From: Isochrysis galbana
Taxonomy: Eukaryota > Haptophyta > Isochrysidales > Isochrysidaceae
Direction: 5' to 3'
Assembly (NCBI GenBank): GCA_018136815.1
Contig: CM030938.1
Span: forward strand, 310,001-374,000
Length of the DNA stretch: 64,000 bases
In this document: positions 1 to 9,301 of the stretch, in pieces
Layout of the letters: every line of letters starts with the position of its first letter
Numbering within the stretch: position 1 is the stretch's first letter
Program-made: the position numbers and the translations under genes
Notes under the pieces: model-generated
The model's input: only the letters and a program-made list of their open reading frames with translations
Database searches by the model: none
Told to the model about the DNA's origin: nothing

Positions 1-68
1 GGGGGGGTGTCCGCGATGGAGAGAGGGGGGCGCGAGGCCCCCATTGACCCCCGCTTATAAAAGTAGGT
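1..68 (-). repeat. SINE-like family A, 5' end fragment
   Basis: The reverse strand reads AACCTACTTTTATAAG followed by a GC hairpin (GGGGGCCTCGCGCCCCCC type). It is the same 5' head as the complete copies at 7.66 and 58.20 kb. The window edge cuts off the rest of the element. Confidence 0.75.
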
Positions 69-331
69 TGTCGGCATATACATGAGCTGCCCCATCCCAC
101 CCCTCTCCCTACGAATCGAGAACGACCCTTCTGTCTATAGTCCACTTGTCTTCAGGCTCGAGACCACATACTAGGACATACTAGGACTTGGTGCCGCATT
201 CACACACACTACATGGCAAAGTAGGTGCGGGATAGGCGAGGCGGAAGTCGAAGAGAATGTAGCTCGCCGCCTTTGTCTTAGTGTTGTCGCTTCCATGAGT
301 CGACAGAGGCACTGGCCATTAGAAGCCGCCT

Positions 332-1538
332 TTACACCGCCTTCACATCAAACTTAGTTCCTGAGATGGTCCCTAACATCAGGCTTCCCCGAAAGGTCGA
401 GCTATGCGCGCTGCGGCTGGGATTCGAGAGAACGGGCCCGACCTCGGCTGGAGCCTTGTATTCAATAGCGTGTGCGTGTGTGAGATCGGCGTCTAGGTTT
501 CGGTATCGCTGTTCAAAGATGGCGTACGCCTGCATCACGAGTTTGGGATGAAGGTAACATTGTAAGTTAGCAGAGAGCTTGGTTGGACGTGTTGCACATG
601 GTTGGTAGAGTAAGCTCCGCACCTGGGCTTTCTCGCGTTTCACATTAAGGCGCATGGCATGGCACTTTTGCTTGAGGTTACGCATCTCCGCTTGCACTGC
701 AGCCTCAAATTCCGTCCGCGGCTTTTGTTGAATCTGTTTGCCTCGCTCGTTGAAGGCTGCCATCTCCTTCATCCGCAATCGTGCCGCGCGCGCCCCAATC
801 TCTGCTGCTCCCTTGAACTCCTTACCCCGTGCAAGCCGCTTCTCTTGATCCTCGAGCTCCAAGAGCTTGGGTGACGCCCTAAAGCGCATCACCGCAAGTT
901 TGGCGCTCAATTCGCGCTCAAGATCGGCTCGACGCACTTCATTCACCTCCTGCAAGGGGGATGTATGCCGAAAGTCAGCTCGCGACTGCGCCTAACAGTT
1001 AGTTCATTGTAAGGGATGGACTAGATTGTACCTCCATGACTCGGATCTTTTCTTCGCATGCTTCTTCCACAGCCTGGACTTTTGCAGCCCAGTCCACCTC
1101 AAACATCTTTTTCTCTATATCGTACGCTTGGCCTAATGCCACACGTTCACGCTGCTGCCGTTTCTCCTCTTCTGTGCGCCGGAATTGAAGCTCCTCCTGC
1201 CTCACTTTGTCAATCATCTCATTCTTCGCCTGTAGGCCAAGGATGCTGCGACAGTGACGGTGGAGTCGCCCAAACCGCTTTTACGAAATCATCCACACCT
1301 GTGCATCCGCGTACCGGCCCTGGTTCAGGGACTTGGACGCCTCTTCCATGAAGGTATCCCTAAGCAGAGGATCGTGGCAAATCGATCAGTCACGCAGGCA
1401 GCAATCAAGCGCCCCACTCAGAGTGGTTGCTCGGCTGGGTGCGGCCCACATCTTGCGGCGATACTCTGGAACACCCATCGGTGTGCGGCCGTCCGGGCCA
1501 CGCGAGTAGGTCGGCTTGATCGCACGAGCTGCCACCAT
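332..1538 (-). CDS. coiled-coil protein of unknown function
   Basis: Four exons can be read on the minus strand. The last two are clear: an exon ending at 1032 and an exon from 949 to the stop at 332, separated by an 82-base GT-AG intron (1031-950) in phase 0. Two further upstream exons are supported by acceptor and donor signals: one of about 60 bases around 1305-1370, and one starting with an ATG at 1538. The frame stays open to a T-rich acceptor near 1580, so there may be more 5' sequence. The product, roughly 340 residues, is rich in E, K, R, Q and A with long heptad-like helices (EEKRQQRERVALGQAYDIEK; ELEDQEKRLARGKEFKGAAE), then a non-helical Pro/Ser-rich C-terminus. The N-terminal part has a short motif, YSRGPDGRTP. 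Such charged coiled coils are common in cilium and cytoskeleton proteins, but I do not recognise the family. The upstream exon joins are inference. Confidence 0.6.
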
Positions 1539-1559
1539 CGCAGCCAGACCGAGGCCTCG

Positions 1560-2186
1560 ACGGTCGTTACAGCTGAAAAAAATAAACTAGAGCTACACTC
1601 CAGGGATTTTGCAGAGCTGAAAAACCCTACATGGGAGATGCGGACCATCGGCCCCCCAGATACGGTAGATACGGCTGTATCTGGGTCAACTCCCAGATAC
1701 GGCCAGATAAGGTGCTGGATACAAATACGGTCCAAATACCGGGAGGGGGTTACGCTGCGCGCGTTGGAGGCGCGGCGCGCGCGCGGGAGGCGTGACGCGC
1801 GCGCAGGAGGCGCGGCGGCGCGGCGCGTCCACGCGCACCACGTCGTACTGCCGCTTGCGCCCTGCCTGCGGCTGCATCAGTCCAGTGGCCCTTGCAGGCA
1901 TGAATTGGAAGCTAGCTGCTGGCTGTCTAGCTGTCTGTGGCATGGGCTCCAGTGAAGGCCGCTGCGTGGGCGCGAGCGCGGGCACGAATGCGTCTGCCGG
2001 TGCGATCGCAGTCACCAGTCACCAGCGCCGGCGTATCATCCGTTCTGGCACCGCCGCCGCTGCTACTCATAGGCAGCAGCGGGTATTGATTTGTCGCGTC
2101 GAAGCCCGCCTCACTGGCAGCCCCTGCGCGCGGCTGCCCGCCAGCGACCAGCGATCGCCCGCGCAGCCCCGAAGCGCGAGGCCCTG
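1560..2186. other. GC-rich intergenic stretch, no gene seen
   Basis: Holds a cluster of short imperfect repeats of an AGATACGG/AAATACGG word (about 1655-1740), then a run of GGCGCGCG-type sequence. Open frames on both strands are low-complexity Arg/Ala/Pro frames without any family signature. Confidence 0.4.
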
Positions 2187-3263
2187 TGTCGCATTCGCGA
2201 ATCGACACTCGTTAGGCTTCGCTCTTCTCTCTTCTCTTCGTCGTTCGGTATTTATCGTTATAATTCTCTGCTTTCTCTGGTTCTCGGTCAAAAGCTTCGC
2301 TTGGATGCATGGGATCGTGGGTTGTGGAGCGCCCTCTCTCTTTCTCTCGAAAGAGAAGGGAAGTTTCCCCACGCCGACGTGCTGATCGCAAAGTGCGACC
2401 AATCATTCGCCGCCGGGGCAAAAGGTTTCGCCAAAGAGACTGCGTCCGCGGTCCGCGGAATGGGACCGTTGCACCACGCGCTCGGAGGGCGAGGACTTAG
2501 TGACTCTTGCCACTCGAGTGACCGACGCCTTTGTGACGGATCCGAGGTTACCACTGCCTCAGATGGGAACGGAGGGGTCGGAAGGGAAGCGGCGAGAGGC
2601 GCGGCGGAAGTTGGGGGGTGGCCAATGACGGGCTGGACCACCTCCTCAACAGAGAAAGGCGGGAGGACGGGCTTGGGCGAGGGCGAGCGCGACGACGGAG
2701 CGGACATGGCTGGGCGGATCGGGATGGATAGGCTGGGGCTGAGGGATTGGAGAGGTTTGGTATTGAGGTAGTGTTGAGAACGAGGGACGAGAACGGGAAC
2801 GAGCTCGTTCCGTTATCGTGCGATTCCCGTTCCAGACAAGATCGCCGACAGATCGCCCTTTGATCGTCGTCCGTCGTCGTCTGGCCGGAGTGTTTGGGTT
2901 TGATTTTAGCCGAGTTATGTGAGAAAGTTGTGGGGCGAGAGTCGGGGTGTTTTCCTGGGTGTCTCTGTCCGTCGTCTAGTCGTCAGTCGTCATTCGTCGC
3001 TCTCGCTCTCGTCGCTCTCGCTCTCGTAACACTCAGACCCTACAGCCTCGCCTCGCCTCGCCAGCCCCTGCCATCACAGCCCTCCTCTCACTCACCCTCG
3101 CCTCTCGCCGCTCGTTCCATGTCGCTCTCGCCGCCGTCCTCGCCCTCGCTCAAGCCCGCCTGCCCGCCTTCCTCTGCTGACGGGCTTCAGCCCGTCAGCA
3201 CCTCTGAAGTGGCCTCCCTCGGGGATTCGACGAGGGGCGTTGTCCTGCCCGGCGCCGTGGTGC
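2187..3263 (+). mobile_element. LTR-retroelement LTR and gag-like leader, interrupted
   Basis: Starts TGTCGCATTCGCGAATCGAC, the same LTR-like 5' end seen at 24944, 30998 and 63040. Identity with those copies runs to about 2390. A block at about 2391-2810 then replaces it; read in reverse, this block encodes a gag-like frame (PSSRSPSPKPV...) also present at 12.6-12.9 kb. From about 2830 identity with the 25.3 kb copy resumes, through the word CGTCGTCTGGCCGGAGTG, into an open frame starting MSLSPPSSPSLKPACPP (ATG at 3119). The related copies share this start, so it is probably the gag N-terminus. The frame is broken by the element at 3.3-4.3 kb. This is a decayed, nested Ty3/gypsy-like fragment. 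Confidence 0.6.
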
Positions 3264-4335
3264 GGAGCGGACCCCAGATGCCCCGTCAGGTCTCAGGTCA
3301 TCAGGTCTTGGCGACCTGATACCTGATATCAGGTGATATCAGGACCTGATATCAGGCTGATATCAGGTGGTCCACCACTAATATTATAATTTTCTAATGA
3401 GCCATTCTAAGATCCGAGGAAATGGACTACGTCTAGCTAGAAGCGGAGAGGGGGTTCGTGTGGAAGCGGAGGGGAGAGCCCCCCCCCCCAGCGAACCCCC
3501 ACCCCTCCCCCCCGCGGGAACCCCCGCCGCCCCCCCCGCGCACCCGCCTCTGCCGCTCCGCCGGAGGCGCACCCGCCCCACACCCCTCCCCCCCCCAGAG
3601 CCCGCCACTGCTGCCGCTGTTCCCGCCCGCTCCGCCGCCAGCGCGTCCCCTGCTACCTCTGCTCGCCCCACCGCCGTCCCCTTCGCAGCCGCCCGCCTCG
3701 CTGGCTCACCCGCCTCGCTGCCAGCCTCGCCGCTGCGCTCGCGCCTGCCCCAGCGCCACCCCGCCTCCCCCACCTCAACACCAGTCGCCCTCCCCCCTGG
3801 CAACCAGCGTCGCCGCCACCAGCCTCGCCTCCACCCAGCCTCGCAGCCACCAGCCTCGCCTGCACCCAGCCTCGCCGCCACCAGCCTCGCAGCCACCAGC
3901 CTCGCCGACACCAGCCTCGCAGCCACCAGCCTCGCAGCCACCAGCCTCGCAGCCACCAGCCTCGCCGCAACCAGCCTGGCCGCCACCAACCCCACAACCA
4001 CCCCAGCCTCGTTACCACCAGCCTCATTACGACCAGCCTCGCCGCCACCAGCCTCGTTGCGACCAGCCTCGCCTCCACCAGCCTCACCTCCACCCAGCCT
4101 CGCCGCCACCAGCCTCGCCTCCACCCAGCCTCGCAGCCCATCATCCATCCTCACTGAGAGGCATGGCCGATCGCTCGCGGTTCGGGTCGATGGCTCGTTT
4201 ACTGACGTGAATTTTATTTTATTCTAAAGTTCGTAGTCATAATATCAGCCTGATATCAGGTTATCAGGTCTAGTAGGCCTGATAACCTGATATCAGAACC
4301 TGATATCAGCCTGACGGGGCATCCAGGGAGCGGAC
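3264..4335. mobile_element. non-autonomous Mutator-like TIR element with 9-bp TSD
   Basis: A perfect 9-bp direct repeat GGAGCGGAC flanks the element (3264-3272 and 4327-4335). The ends are inverted: GATGCCCCGTCAGG at 3277-3290 and its complement at 4310-4323. Both subterminal zones carry several copies of the palindrome CTGATATCAG (3300-3370 and 4240-4318). A 9-bp TSD with complex subterminal inverted repeats is typical of Mutator-like elements. The interior has no transposase. It is a GC-rich, C-strand-biased tract that decays into a minisatellite of about 15 bases (GCCACCAGCCTCGCA, about 3820-4130). Confidence 0.75.
3820..4130 (+). repeat. 15-base minisatellite inside the Mutator-like element
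   Basis: About 20 units of a 15-base word, GCCACCAGCCTCGCA with variants. Because the unit is a multiple of three, the tract stays open: on + it reads as a TSLAA pentapeptide repeat and on - as an AARLV-type repeat. The long frames here follow from this periodicity, not from a gene. Confidence 0.8.
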
Positions 4336-4639
4336 GGCCGTTGCTTTCGTCGCGCGACCCCCACAGCCGTAGAAGTAAGAGTTGAGGGGTGCTTGGAGTG
4401 ATTCGATGTGGTAAAGTGTCCTTCCCACCCTTGAACTGGTGAATGCTTGCGGATCTGGCATCGGCCACCACTGAAGAATTTGTGTAGACTGACCATATTG
4501 TCCAGGTCCCACCAGTTGTGGGAACGTGTGGCCCGCTCGGCAGCCACAAATTCGAAGGAAAGATTTTCATCGAATTTGTCGAGTCCATTCGATGATGTGT
4601 TGCACCCTTGAGCGTCGACGCGCGCGCTGGTGTCATGGA

Positions 4640-4830
4640 GATTGCTGTGACCTCTCGGCGGGGGTACCACGTTAGAACTTATAGCGTCGTATGACATCTT
4701 GTTAGCTAGCACTCCTAGCCACATACACCGGACGAGCCATGCGCCAACCGCGCACACCCCCATCGCGGGGTAGGGGCTCCGGGCTCCGTTGCCGTCGAAG
4801 GGCTACGGTCCCGCAGCACTAAGGTTATAC
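4640..4830 (-). repeat. dispersed repeat family E
   Basis: About 190 bases shared with 14825-15150 (same orientation, with an extra insertion) and, in part, with 34110-34250 (opposite orientation). Landmarks are GACGAGCCATGCGCCAAC and CCATCGCGGGGTAGGGGCTC. No coding signature was seen. This copy serves as the empty site for the hAT-type MITE in the 14.9 kb copy. Confidence 0.7.
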
Positions 4831-4956
4831 TAACATAACAATAAAACTCTGACGCTGACTATCACTGTCACTGGGCCTCATAAGGATGGGGCCAAACAAG
4901 AACTGATCGTGAAGAGGCCACAAATCCCTAGTTGCCGTGGAGCGACGCGCGCGCCG

Positions 4957-5902
4957 ATGAGCGACGACGTCAAGGCGGCGAAGGCGGCAATTGTCTCGCG
5001 GCTCGGGCCCGATGCGCGCGAGAAGTACCTGGAGGCACTCTCCTGCTTTCTTTCCTTTGATATTCATAAAGTTGAATTCGAACGCCGCGTCTTCAAGGCT
5101 CTCAGCCCTGCAGAGATCGCGCTCCACAATGGTGCAACACTCAGCTTCCTGCCTTGCTGCGCTACCCCCAAGAATGGGCCGTGGGCCCGACTGACGATCC
5201 TCCCATGATGCTGCAGAGTTCATTGTGTCCATCCTGCGTTCCGCCCTCTCGAAGCCCTCGGCCGACTACCAGGATGCCGACTTGACCAGCAGTGGCTACC
5301 AAGCTCCAACAGCAGCAGCCTCTGAAATGGTATGCATCCAGCTGTTGAGTTGCTGGTAGCCGGCCTTGCGAGCGCACGTGTAACCTAGTGATGACCTCAC
5401 GTTACAGGCAAAGGCGACGGAGTCCAGCCAACTCGCACCTGCATCTGCGTCGACGGAAGTCAATGGGCTGAAGCTATCTTTCAAGATCCGACGAGATGAG
5501 GAAGGCAGCTTAGTCGCTGTGGCAGGTGGCACGAACGCTTCTTGTGAGATCAGCCATGTTGCAAACGAGATCATCGACCCGGAAGAAGCCGCGCAGCTCA
5601 ACGCGCTATACGACCGCATGATTTTGCTGAGTGAGGACTATGGGATGCAGTACGTCCAACCTGAGGCAGTCAGCATGATGCAGCGTGCACTCAAAGCACA
5701 TGTACGTAGATTGCTCATCACCGGCTCACAATTCGCGATGGTTCGGGATGCGACTGAGGTTGGGGGCGCGACGCGTCGGGCTTTTCGCATACAGGATCTC
5801 AATGCAGCGTTTGCGCAACCGACTTCTTCTTTGTGGCTACCTTCATCACAGCGCATCCCGCCGGTCACAAAAGCTAGCGCAACTGGAGGCAGGCTTTTTT
5901 GA
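4957..5902 (+). CDS. TADA1: SAGA complex adaptor subunit, Ada1/TADA1-like
   Basis: Three exons: 4957-5131, 5217-5329 and 5408-5902, with introns of 85 bases (phase 1) and 78 bases (phase 0), both GT-AG; 260 residues. The N-terminus reads as the SAGA-Tad1 helical domain: a block with LGPDAREKYLEALSCFLS, then HKVEFERR, then across the first splice IALHNEFIVSIL. This matches the family pattern of a short helix pair followed by LHN and a hydrophobic stretch; joining the exons restores it, which supports the intron. The C-terminal half has a histone-fold-like segment (LNALYDRMILLSEDYGMQYV, then a basic RALKAHVRRLL) and a short IQDL motif. Ada1 is a structural histone-fold subunit of the nuclear SAGA coactivator. 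The first ATG is used as the start; a GTG further upstream is in frame. A possible extra donor at 5702 is ignored because the frame stays open. Confidence 0.7.
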
Positions 5903-6103
5903 GGTGCTTTGTGGGGTTCGACGTGCATGCTTTTTCTGGTGCAAGACTAGGCTGTGGACGGCAGTCAGAGCTCATGCAGCGTGTATCGCGCTGCTCACGC
6001 GTACACATGTGTTCTTTTATCCGTGTTGGCGATGTGTGTACGTTTTAGACTATTGCTGTGAAGTTACAATCACAATCACTAGTATGACCCGGTGCCACTT
6101 GCG

Positions 6104-6137
6104 AGGCGAGAATATTAAAAGGTTTTTTATCGTGGCG
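6104..6137 (+). mobile_element. LINE 3'-tail remnant
   Basis: Contains GGCGAGAATATTAAAAGGTT followed by T6, identical to the 3' end of the LINE at 28.7-30.4 kb. Only the terminal tail is recognisable, as expected for an extreme 5' truncation. Confidence 0.6.
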
Positions 6138-6330
6138 CTGTTTTACTTCGGTCTTCATCAACTCACTTTCACTTAAGGGTTTTCGAAAGATTCCTTCCTT
6201 ATTCCTGTGCGTAACTGTCGCCCTGTCGGATCGTCCGTCGCCCCGTCGCTCTCTTGTCGGCATTCTCTTCCTTGTTCGGTCTGTCAGCAGGTCCCTGTCA
6301 GGGTCCCTGTGCGTTCCGTGATAAAGATAC
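6136..6330 (+). repeat. dispersed repeat family C
   Basis: About 190 bases that recur in inverse orientation at about 12975-13175. Shared words include TTTTACTTCGGTCTTCATCA and GCATTCTCTTCCTTGTTCG. The end TTCCGTGATAAAGATACG is not found elsewhere. No coding capacity was seen. Confidence 0.65.
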
Positions 6331-6342
6331 GTAATAATAAAT

Positions 6343-7350
6343 AATGTTATATCCTAGCCAACCCCACTAGCCAATTGGACATAACGTTTCAGTCCCGGAA
6401 TCCCGCCATGCCTGACGGGCCAGGTGTTCGAGTGATACCGGGGGGTGGGGGCACTGCCCCCTCCCCTCGATATTTGTCCTCCCAACTAAGTTTATACTTG
6501 GTTCACCCATGGCGGGGCACGAGCCCCCCCCTCTCTCCACTCCTCCCCCGCCATGGGGGAGGAACCACCCACTCTCCTGACATGCCTGATGGCTTGCCAG
6601 GAGCACACTGCCATGCTGACCCATCCCTCTCCCCACAGGCACGCCTGATTCGCCCGCCCTGGCCTGTCGTGGCCAGCCCATCCCTCTGACCAGCCCCTCC
6701 TCCCCCTGGGCCCCCCTGATCAGGACCCCCCAGCCAGCTCCAGTCGACTGGCAGGGGCTCGAGAGCCAGCGATGGAGAGGCAGGAGGGGCCAGGGCCATG
6801 CCCCAGCCTCACCTGCCCCCTGAGCTGCGCTCCAAGGCCCCTGCTGGCCTCCTGGGGACCTGAAGAGGGGCCGCAGGCGCGCGCCATGGGCCCCCGCCGC
6901 AGGGAAGAGAGGAGGAAAAGGGAAGAGGGAGGGGAGGGGGGAGTGGCAGCTCTCCCCTCCGGCGTGTACGTGTCTTCTCGCCCCGTTTGGGTAAGAGGTA
7001 AGAGAAGACGGGGGCGCCAGAACCAGGAGGGAAGGGCCGCGGCTCGCCGCGGCCACTCGCTCTTGCGAGGAGAGATTAGCGTTTCTGGGCTCCTATTCAT
7101 GAGTGCCCCCCCCCCCCTGCGTTGTTTTTACCCGAAAGGGGTTTTCCCCCAGCGTGGACTCGAGGAGAGGACGTGCTGGGGTGCGCGGGGTCGGTGCGTG
7201 CACTGGGGGGAGGACGAATATCGGGGGGAGGGGGCGGGGCCCCCTCCCCCCGGTAGCACTCGGACACCTGGCTCGTCAGGCATGGCGGGATTCCGGGACG
7301 GAAAAGTTGTGTCCAATTAGCTAGTGGGGTTGGCTAGGATATAACATTAA
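6343..7350. repeat. family D inverted repeats flanking a family B2 body
   Basis: Left arm 6343-6480 begins TAATGTTATATCCTAGCCAA and contains CATGCCTGACGGGCCAGGTG. The right arm (about 7235-7350) is its inverted copy, ending GGCTAGGATATAACATTA. Between them lies a SINE-like family B2 body (starts AACTAAGTTTATACTTGG at 6485). Long open frames in this block are shadows of the GC-rich repeat. Partial family D copies lie at about 21300 and 44310. Confidence 0.65.
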
Positions 7351-7545
7351 TTATTTTATTTTATTTATTATCGATATTTGTCCTCCCCCCAGTGCACGCA
7401 CCGACCCCGCGCACCCGGCACGCCGTCTCCTCGAGTTCACGCTGGGGGAAAACCCCTTCCGGGCAAAAACAACGCGCGGGGGGGGGGGGGGGCACTCTTG
7501 AGATAGGAGCCCAGAAGCGCTGATCTCTGCTCGCCGAAGCGAGCC
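7073..7545. repeat. large inverted repeat, ~170-base arms
   Basis: 7073-7235 (GAGATTAGCGTTTCTGGGCT ... GTGCACTGGGGGGAGGACGA) reappears as its imperfect reverse complement at about 7372-7545. The centre, about 7240-7370, holds one family D arm and an AT-rich spacer. Each arm includes a homopolymer: C14 on the left, G16 on the right. Confidence 0.7.
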
Positions 7546-7661
7546 CCTCAGTCCCTCATGAGTCGCTATAACAAGCGGATCGTGGGTTGAGTGTGTGTGT
7601 CTCTGTCTGGTCTCTCTTTTCTCTCCGTATGTACTGCGTGGCTTTAGCTTTCAATTATTCG

Positions 7662-8603
7662 AACCTACTTTTATAAGTGGGGGTCAATGGGGGCCTCGCG
7701 CCCCCCTCTCTCCATCGCGGACACCCCCCGGGGTGGGCCCGTACATTCAACCTCAGCCCCTGCCCTCTGGCAGGGGTTGGGCAATCATCATTCTGGCCCA
7801 GACCCCTAGTGGGCGCGGGCCGCGAGCCGCACTCCCAGGCCCGCATGGGCCAGCTCTCGTACTGACTCCCCCCCCCATCCCTGGTCGCCAGGCAGACAGG
7901 GGACTCAGTGCGGCACCCAAGGCCAGCGAGGCGAGCGAGGGAGAGGCAGGGGGGGCCAGGGGCTGAGCCCCAGCCTCCACTGCCCCCTGAGCTGCCTCTG
8001 CTGGCCCTCTGGGCGCCCCTGAAGAACCTCTGAGAGCAGGCCGTGGCCGTGGCGCGCCGCATGGCGACGCGCCGCAGGGACCGGGGCGGAAGAGAATGGA
8101 ACGAGGGGGAGGGGGGGATTTGCACCCCCCCCGATGGAGTGTGGTGAAAAACGAGACCCGTTTGCATTAGCAAACGGGCGGAGGGGGGCGGCTGGCGACA
8201 GGAGGGAGATGGGAAGGGAGCGGCTCAAGACGTCTTGGGATACACCTGTGGCAGGTATCTTCGGGGCGCAGTTGCTTATTTCTCGAGAACCGCTCGCGGC
8301 GTGAGCTGGTAAGGGCCGTTCTTCTTCTTTGACGAGAGGTTCCCCCCCCCCCCCCGGTGCTTTTTCCCGGAGAGTCGCCCGACGTAGGTCGGTCCGCCTC
8401 AATGGGTTTTCCCTCATTTTAACTTGTGGGGAGTTAGAATGGGAGCCGGGGGCATGCGAGGGGGGAGATTTGGAGGGGTGCATAGGTGTATGTATCTGTG
8501 TCAACAGCACGCGCCAAGGTGTACGGGCAGGTGCGCTGAGGGCTGTCGTGTTAGTACCGGGCTAGTGAGAGTAGTGGTACTAATGCTCAGTTAGATTTGT
8601 TTG
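7662..8603 (+). mobile_element. SINE-like family A element, complete, with decayed TSD
   Basis: Near-identical over its whole length to 58202-59123. The 5' head is AACCTACTTTTATAAGTGGG and the 3' end is GTGGTACTAATGCTCAG plus a few bases. The direct repeat TTTAGCTTTCAA lies on both sides (7643-7654 and 8604-8615), with similar bases continuing beyond it, so this is an older insertion than the 58.2 kb copy. The interior is GC-rich, non-coding and hairpin-rich. Open frames in it are not conserved between copies. Confidence 0.8.
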
Positions 8604-8615
8604 TTTAGCTTTCAA

Positions 8616-9301
8616 ATTCTCTTTTATTTACAATCTTTACCCTTGTTTCATAGCATAATACAGCATATTGAATATCATATTGTATATTGTGTGCTATACC
8701 GTATCTAAATAGGCTCAGTGCATTAATATCGACATTAGCGCATACGCGCATACGTACGTATATGTACGTATGTATATGTGTGGTTATACGTATGTATGTG
8801 TGGTTACTTGTCTAATATGCGCGCAAAGCGCGCTGAGAAATTTCGAGCGAAATTCGAGCGAAATTTGGGCCGAGCCGTCCCGAAAGTTGTAGCAATACTA
8901 GCGAAATTTAGCAACGAAATTTGGGTGGGTCGGGCGCGAAACTCTGGCCGGGCCCAAGGTACCATGTACAATGTCTGAACCACCCATACACCCATAGGGT
9001 GGTCCATGAATAGACAGCATCGTGATGTAGAACAGAGGTAACATCGAGTGGCTAGCGTTCGGGACGGCGATACGGTGACTCCAGACGGGACGATGTTACC
9101 ACACTGAGAGGAGAACTGAAGTATCTTTAACAAAACACGACTTACGTTTAAACACCTTTCCTGAGTGTGAATATGGTAGGATGGTAGGTACTCCTATGAT
9201 GGAGTAGCGGAGAGTACTCCTAGCGGCTCAGGTTGGAAACGGCCATTTTCAGAGACTCGCTCTGAGAACTGATTGGGGAATACAGGCGCAGGGGGCGCGC
9301 G
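8616..9301. other. AT-richer intergenic region upstream of the kinase gene
   Basis: Includes a TACGTA/TATGTA alternating tract (about 8735-8815) and an imperfect inverted repeat built on GCGAAATTTG (about 8820-8960). No coding signal was seen. It probably contains the promoter of the downstream kinase gene, but no clear TATA box could be assigned. Confidence 0.4.

Noticed and set aside
1254-1955. 233-codon + frame antisense to the coiled-coil gene's 5' exons
   Set aside because: Crosses introns and low-complexity DNA; the minus-strand reading has proper splice sites.
3397-4227. Long Pro/Ala/Ser-rich and antisense Ala/Arg-rich open frames (250-276 codons)
   Set aside because: They are produced by a 15-base periodic tract inside a TIR element; several frames are open on both strands.
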